This document shows, one piece after another, positions 1 through 4,890 of a stretch of DNA of 7,519 bases. Origin of the DNA: Bacteroidales bacterium (GTDB lineage Bacteria; Bacteroidota; Bacteroidia; Bacteroidales; UBA3824). The DNA is taken from contig JAEEXW010000128.1 of assembly GCA_016287995.1 (NCBI GenBank), forward strand, positions 1 to 7,519, in the 5' to 3' direction. The notes beneath the pieces were generated by a model. That model saw nothing but the letters and a program-made list of their open reading frames with translations, had not been told where the DNA came from and did not search any database. A program made the position numbers and the translations under genes. Numbering within the stretch: position 1 is the stretch's first letter; every line of letters starts with the position of its first letter.

Positions 1-266
1 ATGTTTTTTGCGCGGAGAGACACTTCGCTTTCAGAAATATTGTATTTATTTGAAATTTCGGCAAGATATCCTGATGGAAGACATTCCGAGAGATTGTCTA
101 ATTCCTTGATAATGCGTTCTTTCATTTCGCCGGCGGCTTTGTTGGTAAAAGTTACGGCCAAAATTCTTGAAAAGGCCATCAAATCAGAAAACGCTTCTGT
201 GATAAATTCGCCCGCGAGTTTGTATGTTTTGCCGCTGCCTGCGGAAGCCTTGTATATGTTAAGCAT
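1..266 (-). CDS. UvrD/RecB-like superfamily 1 DNA helicase, N-terminal fragment (3' end beyond window)
   Basis: Eighty-eight residues are visible before the gene runs off the left edge. The protein opens with MLNIYKASAGSGKTY: the Walker A loop ASAGSGKT is at residues 7-14, with K13-T14 binding ATP phosphate. It is followed by an SF1 motif Ia segment, ILAVTFTNKAAGEMKERI, at 35-52. Starting almost directly at Walker A, without a preceding Q-motif region, is typical of the roughly 1,000-residue RecB/AddA-like UvrD helicases of Bacteroidota, which act in double-strand-break end processing, usually with a separate PD-(D/E)XK nuclease protein. The start at 264-266 is the only plausible one, 10 bases after the stop of the UbiB-like gene, so it is probably the last visible gene of that operon. 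The helicase class is secure. The RecB/AddA role is inferred, because the nuclease domain and later motifs are not in view. Confidence 0.88.
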   Translation of the reverse strand, partial: MLNIYKASAGSGKTYKLAGEFITEAFSDLMAFSRILAVTFTNKAAGEMKERIIKELDNLSECLPSGYLAEISNKYNISESEVSLRAKN

Positions 267-276
267 TTTTTACTTT

Positions 277-1980
277 TTAATTATCGTTTTCCTCGTCTTT
301 TTTCCTGTTTTTAAAACGTGTCCCCAAAACATAGACAAGCAGCATCACTCCGAAAAATAATGCTAACACAAAACCTATAAAACTCAAAACCGGCAATCCG
401 AAAATCATAAAACCGCCTTTTGAAAACACAGCAGAAATCGTTGCTGAAAGTATCAGAATGCCTATTATAAAACAGAAAATCAATTTGTTGGCGGCGATGT
501 CTATCTGCCGTATAAAAAAATTGAAATCTGTTATGTTGATGTTTGTATAGAGTTCCCCTTGCCGTATTTTTTTTAAGATGACGGAGAGTTCAAGGGGCGA
601 ATTTTCGAGGAAATCGCTTGCCTGCGAAATGTTTTTGTTAATCGTGTTTTTGAATCTTTCCGGTGAAAACCTTTCGAATTGTAGTTTTTTGCCGTATGGT
701 TTGAAAAATTCCGAAATTAGGCACGTTGGCGTTATCGAAAGTGCGATGTTTTCTGCGTCTGAAAGTGCAGAAAATGCCCTCAGAATTTCAGCCGGAAGAG
801 TAATTTTATGTTTGAAACAAATTTTCATTATCCCGAACGAAAATTCACGCATGTAATGCTCTGAGGATTCCATAAAGTACAGATTATCAGCCAATAACTG
901 TACGTCATTTTTGAACTCTTGATAATTTTTGAAGTCGGAGTTAAAAGCAATTTTTCTCAAACTATTTGCCAAGACTCCCGAATTTTGAGTCGTTAAGGCG
1001 GCGACAACATCGCTGATTAAGTTTCTTTGAACGCTGCTCAAAAGGTTTGCCGCTCCGAAATCCGAAAACGCAACTTTTCCCTCCGGCATTATCCTTACAA
1101 TATCGTCAGAAAGCGAGCCTAAAAAAAGCCCGGTTGTCAACATTCCTGTAATAAAAGTATTCAAAAATGTGTCCGAAACCTTTCTGTGGTCAAGTCCCCA
1201 AGAGGTAAACTCTTTTGCCTTTGTTATTCCCGCAGTATTGTAATAAGAGGTTACCAAAGTCTTTTCGGAATTATAACTCGAAAATACTTCCGGGACGGCA
1301 AAATTTTTCATGTCGCGGTAGGCCTTCTTAAAACGCTTTATCATTTCTGCCTCGTTGTTTAAATTGAGTTTTGGCATAACGGTTTCTTCAAAGGCACTGA
1401 TAATTTCTTCTGCGTTTTTTATGCCGTGCCTTTCCAGAAAACTGCCGGCAAGTCCCGCTAAGCGTTTTATAAGTTTTATGTCCGAAATAGCGTTGTCGAG
1501 AGCCTCTGGCAGGATTATTTTTACTGCGACATCTTCTCCTGTTAAAAGTTTTGCACGGAATACCGCTGCGTAACCGTTTTGAAAATAACAGTAACTATCA
1601 AAATACGAGAAAGTTTTGTCAGCCTTACGCCGTGTGTGATTTTCAAAAATATCAATTGCCGTGTTTTTTGTAATCGGTGTTTTGTCAAATTCCAAAAGTG
1701 AACAATCAGACATAAGTTCAAGCGGCAAAATGTCAGGGCGGGCACACAAAAACTTGGCAAAATACACTGCCGTAGGTCCGAGTTCCTGAGTGGCAAGGCG
1801 TATTTTTTCCCATTTGCTCATTCCCTGACTGTCTTGAACGGTTTTTACGCCCGCTTTTTCGGCAAGGCGTTTTAATCTGCCGTTTTCTGTAAAAGGCGTG
1901 ATTCCGTACTTAAACAGCACCGTCAAAGCATTGTTGAACTTGTCAAAAATTTTCGGGTTTTTCGGAAATTTCAGCGGCAT
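277..1980 (-). CDS. Divergent UbiB/AarF/ABC1-family protein, probable pseudokinase with two C-terminal membrane helices
   Basis: This 567-residue protein has the UbiB/ABC1 architecture and length: an N-terminal family-specific extension, a kinase-like domain, and two hydrophobic helices near residues 499-519 and 522-553. Recognisable landmarks are LGPT...ARPDILP (68-86), the ATP-lysine segment VAVK (K154), a helix-C-like NNEAEMIKRF (E210) and DFG (307-309). The hallmark motifs are lost. KxGQ reads Y73-F-A-K76. The alanine-rich AAAS loop reads F133-Q-N-G136. The catalytic HADPHPGN reads LGSLSDDI at 287-294, which aligns without gaps, so catalytic Asp becomes Ser289 and metal-binding Asn becomes Ile294. 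In the family, members support ubiquinone synthesis or lipid and quinone homeostasis at membranes; here catalysis looks unlikely. The gene lies 14 bases after a phasin-like gene and 10 before a helicase. The frame is intact, so it is a maintained gene and not a decaying one. Family assignment is confident; function is not. Confidence 0.82.
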   Translation of the reverse strand: MPLKFPKNPKIFDKFNNALTVLFKYGITPFTENGRLKRLAEKAGVKTVQDSQGMSKWEKIRLATQELGPTAVYFAKFLCARPDILPLELMSDCSLLEFDKTPITKNTAIDIFENHTRRKADKTFSYFDSYCYFQNGYAAVFRAKLLTGEDVAVKIILPEALDNAISDIKLIKRLAGLAGSFLERHGIKNAEEIISAFEETVMPKLNLNNEAEMIKRFKKAYRDMKNFAVPEVFSSYNSEKTLVTSYYNTAGITKAKEFTSWGLDHRKVSDTFLNTFITGMLTTGLFLGSLSDDIVRIMPEGKVAFSDFGAANLLSSVQRNLISDVVAALTTQNSGVLANSLRKIAFNSDFKNYQEFKNDVQLLADNLYFMESSEHYMREFSFGIMKICFKHKITLPAEILRAFSALSDAENIALSITPTCLISEFFKPYGKKLQFERFSPERFKNTINKNISQASDFLENSPLELSVILKKIRQGELYTNINITDFNFFIRQIDIAANKLIFCFIIGILILSATISAVFSKGGFMIFGLPVLSFIGFVLALFFGVMLLVYVLGTRFKNRKKDEENDN

Positions 1981-1994
1981 TTCTTTTTGCTTGT

Positions 1995-2279
1995 TTATTT
2001 CGTTAGTTTTTCCAAAAGTGTTACTCTGCGTTTTAGGGTTTCGAGTTCTTCCGGAGTTGCAATGTCCATTTTGGCGTAGATTTTTTTTATGAGTTCCGTG
2101 ATGGAATTTTCAAGTTCCGACGACTTGTCGAACAGGCCGTTTTTGATGTTTTCAAAAATCGACGAACCCTGGCTGCCGGATATTTTTTTATCATTGACGA
2201 GGGTGTCGAGAGTTTTTTTTACCGTCCCGACAGTCTCGTCGATGATAATGTTGGATACCTTGGAAAGTGAATTAATCAT
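1995..2279 (-). CDS. Small phasin-like coiled-coil protein (COG3937 type), shorter paralog
   Basis: A 94-residue, almost wholly helical protein without a signal peptide. Its layout matches the small phasin-like family: an amphipathic N-terminal helix (1-28), a turn with NDKKISGSQG (29-38), a second long helix, then ATPEELETLKRRVTLLEKL (74-92), a short leucine-heptad coil. From KKIS to the final coil it aligns without gaps to the neighbour encoded at 2296-2649 (KKIS to ATxxE is 43 residues in both), so the two arose by tandem duplication. This copy lacks the charged N-terminal leader. Family members are annotated as polyhydroxyalkanoate-granule or regulatory phasins, but they also occur where no PHA synthase is known, so a granule role is only inferred. 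The bases AAAAAGAAA upstream may serve as a weak ribosome-binding region. It precedes the UbiB-like gene by 14 bases, which suggests co-expression. Confidence 0.75.
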   Translation of the reverse strand: MINSLSKVSNIIIDETVGTVKKTLDTLVNDKKISGSQGSSIFENIKNGLFDKSSELENSITELIKKIYAKMDIATPEELETLKRRVTLLEKLTK

Positions 2280-2295
2280 AATTTCTTTTTAATTG

Positions 2296-2649
2296 TTAGT
2301 CCAAACTTGCAACTCTTTTTTCCAAATCTTCGATTCGTTTTTTGAGTTCTTCCACTTCCGATTTTGTTGCCGGTCTTACTTTAAGAAGAGCCTCGTTGAT
2401 AACGGTGCGGATTTTTGATTCAAGGTCTTTTGCCTTGGTGTCAATGTTTGAAGAGAAATCGTCAACGATTTTTTTGCCTTCTTCGTTTGAGATTTTCTTT
2501 TCGCCGATAAGTTCTTTTACCGCGTTTTCAACCCTTTCTTTTGCGTTTGCTGCCATGCCGACACCTTGATAAAGGATTTTTTTGAGGAGATCGTTTATCG
2601 TAACGTCGTCCTTTTGGGTCTGTTGTCCCTCTTTGTTTTCTTCTGCCAT
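2296..2649 (-). CDS. Phasin-like coiled-coil protein (COG3937 type), longer paralog
   Basis: A 117-residue acidic and lysine-rich helical protein. It has a charged, flexible leader (1-15), a helix containing the short nonpolar stretch YQGVGMAANA (27-36), then KERVENAVKELIGEKKISNEEGKK (37-60 region), which is the typical phasin-family pattern of a helix, a KKIS turn and an acidic helix start. It ends in a heptad coil, EVEELKKRIEDLEKRVASL (98-116), likely to oligomerise. No cysteines, signal peptide or membrane helix are visible, so it is cytosolic and possibly surface-associated with membrane or granule lipid. It is the first of two tandem paralogs, 16 bases before the second, and both precede a UbiB-like gene. 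The start is supported by the overall domain start; no strong ribosome-binding site is seen, as expected in Bacteroidota. Whether this organism makes PHA cannot be judged here. Confidence 0.8.
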   Translation of the reverse strand: MAEENKEGQQTQKDDVTINDLLKKILYQGVGMAANAKERVENAVKELIGEKKISNEEGKKIVDDFSSNIDTKAKDLESKIRTVINEALLKVRPATKSEVEELKKRIEDLEKRVASLD

Positions 2650-2689
2650 TTTATATTAAGTTTTAAGGTTTATAGTTTTTTTGCAATAT

Positions 2690-3031
2690 TTAAGCCGTTT
2701 TTTCCTCCGACAAAGGTCTGTCAAAGAAAACTTTACCGCCGTTTTCTGTCGCAAGGTTTTCTACTGTTTGAAAAAGTTGCTCTTTTAACATCTGTTCCCT
2801 TTTTTTAGACCGTCTGCCTTTTGCTTCAAACAGCATTTTTGAGAAATACGCATCGTAACTTACGGCAAAATCCTCGTTGTCGGCATGCGGGAAAAAACTG
2901 ACCGCTGCCGTGTATTTGATTATGCCGTTTTCGCTGTCAGATTCTAACAAAACCGACGCACCCTTGCGTTTAAGGCCATTAAAAAGCATATCGGCTTCAA
3001 AATAGCGTTGGTAAATGTTGATTGTTGCCAT
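2690..3031 (-). CDS. Conserved-looking 113-residue protein of unknown function
   Basis: I do not recognise this family. The frame is open as far as 3385, but that longer version would overlap the divergent cheW-like gene and its promoter. The ATG at 3029-3031 is chosen because a candidate promoter lies just upstream (3055-3085). The 113-residue product starts with MATINIYQRYFEADML and has alternating short strands (GASVLLESD, KYTAAVSFFPH). A strongly basic helix follows (KGRRSKKREQMLKEQLFQTVENL region, 71-93), and the C-terminus is VFFDRPLSEEKTA. It has no signal peptide or membrane segment. The mixed beta then basic-helix layout could suit nucleic-acid or protein binding, but nothing diagnostic is present. 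It is the first gene of the leftward cluster, 40 bases before the first phasin-like gene, with no terminator between them, so co-transcription is likely. Confidence 0.65.
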   Translation of the reverse strand: MATINIYQRYFEADMLFNGLKRKGASVLLESDSENGIIKYTAAVSFFPHADNEDFAVSYDAYFSKMLFEAKGRRSKKREQMLKEQLFQTVENLATENGGKVFFDRPLSEEKTA

Positions 3032-3054
3032 ATTTTTTTTCGTATGTCTGAGCG

Positions 3055-3085
3055 CAAAGTTAAAACTTTCTTTTGTTATTTGAAA
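3055..3085 (-). promoter_or_regulatory. Candidate Bacteroidota-type promoter for the leftward operon
   Basis: On the minus strand TAACTTTG (3062-3055) matches the -7 consensus TAnnTTTG exactly. A TTTC (3085-3082), one base from the -33 TTTG, lies 19 bases upstream. Transcription would begin near 3048, about 17 bases before the ATG at 3031. The -7 match is seen directly; activity is inferred. Confidence 0.55.
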
Positions 3086-3102
3086 AAAAAACGATAATTT
3101 AG
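3072..3102 (+). promoter_or_regulatory. Candidate Bacteroidota-type promoter for the cheW-like/apbE pair
   Basis: TTTG (3072-3075), a 19-base spacer and TAATTTAG (3095-3102) fit the -33/-7 consensus with one mismatch in the -7 element (A for the third T). Start of transcription would be near 3108, giving a leader of only about ten bases before the ATG at 3119. It overlaps the opposing candidate promoter at 3055-3085. Confidence 0.5.
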
Positions 3103-3118
3103 CAAAAAATTTTTTAGT

Positions 3119-3607
3119 ATGGACATTAAAGAATCTTTTATATTGTTCAGGGCGGGCGGCAGAAATTTTGCCGTTTCGGTAACCAATGTCTTGGAGGTAA
3201 CTGAAAACAAGGACATAAGCCCGTTGCCGGGTGCGCCTGATTATGTTGTGGGTATCAAAAAATTCAGGGAAGAGGTAATTCCTATTGTTAACACCGTCGA
3301 AAGGCTTGATATTAAGACTGAGCAGACGGAAGACATTCCGGGAAAATACGTTGCCGTTTTTGAAATCAATACCGTTTCGGGACACAAAAAGTTTGGTATT
3401 TTGGTTGATAAAGTCTTATCTGTCAGCGAGATGAATGTAAGCACAATAAAAGTTGCTGATGAAATTGACCGTGCTATGGCTCCCGCTCCGTATATCCGTG
3501 GCGTTATCAATTCACCTCAGGGTTTTATCTATGTTCTTAGTCCTGAGTACATCTTTTCTAAAAAGGATTTGCAAAAAATAGATGATGTTTTGCCGGAGGG
3601 AAAATAA
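3119..3607 (+). CDS. Stand-alone CheW-like chemotaxis/signalling adaptor
   Basis: A 162-residue protein spanning a single CheW domain, about the normal length for the family. The first half has the expected strand FILFRAGGRNFAVSVTNVLEV (7-27), then ISPLPGAPDYVVGI (33-46) and EVIPIVNTVERLDI (52-65). The second half has FGILVDKVLSV (92-102) and the closing PYIRGVIN...FIYVLSPEYIF (124-146). CheW proteins are cytoplasmic scaffolds linking methyl-accepting receptors to the CheA kinase. The normally conserved 'INLRG' turn reads KKFRE here (47-51): the arginine (R50) is kept, while the following glycine becomes glutamate, so receptor binding may be altered. No CheA, CheY or receptor gene is in the window. 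The stop overlaps the apbE start by one base, implying translational coupling. The start is the first ATG after the divergent promoter region. Domain call is firm; a chemotaxis role is uncertain. Confidence 0.88.
   Translation: MDIKESFILFRAGGRNFAVSVTNVLEVTENKDISPLPGAPDYVVGIKKFREEVIPIVNTVERLDIKTEQTEDIPGKYVAVFEINTVSGHKKFGILVDKVLSVSEMNVSTIKVADEIDRAMAPAPYIRGVINSPQGFIYVLSPEYIFSKKDLQKIDDVLPEGK
3595..3600 (+). promoter_or_regulatory. Shine-Dalgarno-like GGAGGG before apbE
   Basis: GGAGGG lies inside the last codons of the cheW-like gene, six bases before the apbE ATG at 3607. It supports that start codon despite the one-base overlap (TAATG). It is a notably strong match for a phylum that seldom depends on such sites. 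Confidence 0.6.
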
Positions 3608-4614
3608 TGAAAAAACGTTTTTCTATAATTTGTGTTGCCGCGTTGCTATGCGTTTCATGCGGCAAAAATCCTTCGTATGTTAAGACTTCGGGTTTTGCAC
3701 AGGGTACAACATGGCATATAACGTATCAAAGTTTTGATAACGAGAATCTTACGCCAAAGTTTGACAGCATTTTGAAGTCATTTGATTTTTCTATGTCGTC
3801 TTATAATAAAGAGTCGCGGCTTACAAAACTCAACGAAAATTCCACTGACGAGGTGGATGAAAATTTTGAGGCTGTTTTTTCATCGTCGCAATATTTGTAT
3901 AAAATTTCAGGTGGACTTTTTGACCCGACATGTCGTCCTTTGGTCAACGCTTGGGGGTTCAATAAGCACAAAGACTTGAAAAAGCCTCTTCAAAGCGAGT
4001 TGGATTCTATTTTGGAATTTGTCGGCATGGACAAGGTGAGAGTTGAAAACGGTAAACTTATAAAAACTGACAGCCGTATTACGCTTAATTTCAATGCTAA
4101 CGCCCAAGGGTATAGTGTGGATTTGCTTTGTATGTGGCTGAAAAACAGAGGTTACGAAAACTTTTTGGTAGAAGTAGGAGGGGAGGTAAGGGCTTTTGGT
4201 AAAAATTCCGAATCGGAGGCTTGGAAAGTCGGCATTGACACTCCTATTGACGGCTCTACGGAAAGCGACAGGGAAATTTCTGCCGCCGTTCCGCTTGAAA
4301 ACAAATCTCTCTGTACCTCAGGTGATTACAGAAATTTCTTCGTAATTGACGGCAAGAAATATTCTCACGAACTCAATCCTAAAACGGGTTATCCGAAAGA
4401 TGATTCTTTGCTTTCGGTTTCAGTTGTAACCCCTGACGCGCTTTTTGGCGACGGTTTGGCTACTGCTGTGATGGTTTTGGGCTTGGAAAAAGGTTTTTCT
4501 TTGGTAGATTCGTTGCCGGAGGCGGAAGGTTTTTTCATTTACAGCGATAAAAACGGCAGTTTTAAGACCTTAAAAACAAAAGGTTTTAATTATGTAGACC
4601 TTTCAAATCACTGA
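3607..4614 (+). CDS. apbE: FAD:protein FMN transferase, ApbE-family lipoprotein
   Basis: A 335-residue protein of normal ApbE length. Residues 1-18 form a lipoprotein signal with lipid-modified Cys18 (LCVSC then GK), placing it on the periplasmic face of a membrane. ApbE transfers FMN from FAD to a threonine of exported target proteins in a Mg2+-dependent reaction. Family segments appear in order: QGTTWHITY (32-40), FSMSSYNKESRLTKLN (61-76), GGLFDPTCRPLVNAWGF (102-118), LNFNANAQGYSVDLL (160-174), the VEVGGEVRAFG region (188-198), CTSGDYRNFF (236-245), HELNPKTGYP (254-263) and the metal-binding GDGLATA (281-287), with D282 and T286 present. The NAQGYSVD form is common in Bacteroidota. It is coupled to the upstream cheW-like gene. 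No flavoprotein target (Nqr/Rnf subunit or FMN-bind protein) is nearby, so the substrate is unknown. No clear terminator follows before the tRNA promoter. Confidence 0.95.
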   Translation: MKKRFSIICVAALLCVSCGKNPSYVKTSGFAQGTTWHITYQSFDNENLTPKFDSILKSFDFSMSSYNKESRLTKLNENSTDEVDENFEAVFSSSQYLYKISGGLFDPTCRPLVNAWGFNKHKDLKKPLQSELDSILEFVGMDKVRVENGKLIKTDSRITLNFNANAQGYSVDLLCMWLKNRGYENFLVEVGGEVRAFGKNSESEAWKVGIDTPIDGSTESDREISAAVPLENKSLCTSGDYRNFFVIDGKKYSHELNPKTGYPKDDSLLSVSVVTPDALFGDGLATAVMVLGLEKGFSLVDSLPEAEGFFIYSDKNGSFKTLKTKGFNYVDLSNH

Positions 4615-4629
4615 TTTATATTTGATTGT

Positions 4630-4658
4630 AAAAAAAATAAAAAAAAGTTGCAAAAAAA
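4630..4658 (+). promoter_or_regulatory. A-tract cluster upstream of the tRNA promoter (possible UP-like element)
   Basis: Three A-runs (about 4630-4637, 4639-4646 and 4652-4658) lie immediately upstream of the -33 element, with centres roughly 9 and 12 bases apart, close to a helical turn. This placement suits a curved or UP-like enhancer of a stable-RNA promoter. The function is inferred from position and composition only. Confidence 0.35.
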
Positions 4659-4659
4659 T

Positions 4660-4690
4660 TTTGTAGTGTCGTTAAAAGTATCTACTTTTG
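4660..4690 (+). promoter_or_regulatory. Consensus Bacteroidota promoter for tRNA-Gly
   Basis: TTTG (4660-4663), exactly 19 bases, then TACTTTTG (4683-4690), a perfect TAnnTTTG. Transcription should start near 4697, leaving a leader of about 18 bases before the mature tRNA 5' end at 4715. This is the clearest promoter in the window and the best single sign of the phylum. Confidence 0.8.
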
Positions 4691-4714
4691 CACCGTCAAA
4701 ATCAGACAGGCAAT

Positions 4715-4787
4715 GCGGGAGTAGCTCAGTTGGTAGAGCGCAACCTTGCCAAGGTTGAGGTCGCGAGTTCGAGCCTCGTCTCCCGCT
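4715..4787 (+). tRNA. tRNA-Gly (anticodon GCC)
   Basis: A full cloverleaf can be drawn by eye. The acceptor stem GCGGGAG/CTCCCGC is 4715-4721 with 4780-4786. The D-arm GCTC/GAGC encloses AGTTGGTA. The anticodon stem CAACC/GGTTG encloses loop TTGCCAA with anticodon GCC at 4748-4750. The variable loop is AGGTC, and the T-arm GCGAG/CTCGT encloses TTCGAGC with one G-T pair. The discriminator is T4787, normal for bacterial tRNA-Gly. The 3' CCA is not encoded and must be added after transcription. The gene stands alone, with its own promoter upstream and a T-run directly after it. Confidence 0.97.
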
Positions 4788-4797
4788 CTTTTTTTTA
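4788..4797 (+). terminator. T-run directly after tRNA-Gly
   Basis: A C followed by nine T bases abuts the tRNA 3' end. With the tRNA acceptor/T-arm as the upstream structure it could cause partial termination, but there is no dedicated hairpin. The stronger terminator is at 4846-4872. Confidence 0.35.
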
Positions 4798-4845
4798 TTC
4801 ATTATTGATGTTTATTTATTAGGTTTTAGTTAATTAAAGTTTCTC

Positions 4846-4872
4846 AAAACGGTTTTATAAACCGTTTTTTTT
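4846..4872. terminator. Rho-independent terminator hairpin, probably bidirectional
   Basis: A 10-bp perfect stem, AAAACGGTTT with AAACCGTTTT (4846-4855 with 4859-4868), encloses a three-base TAT loop. On the plus strand an eight-T run (4865-4872) completes a standard terminator for tRNA-Gly. On the minus strand the stem ends in TTTT, giving weaker termination for the converging beta-barrel gene, whose stop is at 4891-4893. Confidence 0.8.
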
Positions 4873-4890
4873 GTATATATATGTCGCTTT

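Noticed and set aside
1..360. Open frame of 119 codons on the plus strand at the left edge
   Set aside because: It lies opposite the helicase start and the end of the UbiB-like gene; the minus-strand frame carries a clear Walker A and motif Ia, whereas this translation resembles nothing known.
1542..1796. Minus-strand 84-codon frame inside the UbiB-like gene, considered as a sign of a frameshift
   Set aside because: The main UbiB-like frame continues unbroken across this stretch and aligns with the family on both sides, so this is a shadow frame.
277..1980. Naming this gene ubiB as an active ubiquinone-biosynthesis kinase
   Set aside because: The catalytic and family-specific motifs are missing, and Bacteroidota generally use menaquinone, so the symbol would mislead.
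2650..2700. A separate promoter for the first phasin-like gene
   Set aside because: I found no TAnnTTTG with a suitably spaced TTTG in the 40-base gap or just upstream; co-transcription with the preceding gene is simpler.
3032..3385. Upstream extension of the 113-residue gene to a 231-residue product
   Set aside because: It would cover the divergent promoter region and run antisense through the cheW-like domain, which is clearly real. The extra residues have no domain-like character.
4608..4802. Minus-strand 64-codon frame containing SRPQPWQGCALPTELLP
   Set aside because: It is the antisense translation of tRNA-Gly, a common spurious annotation.
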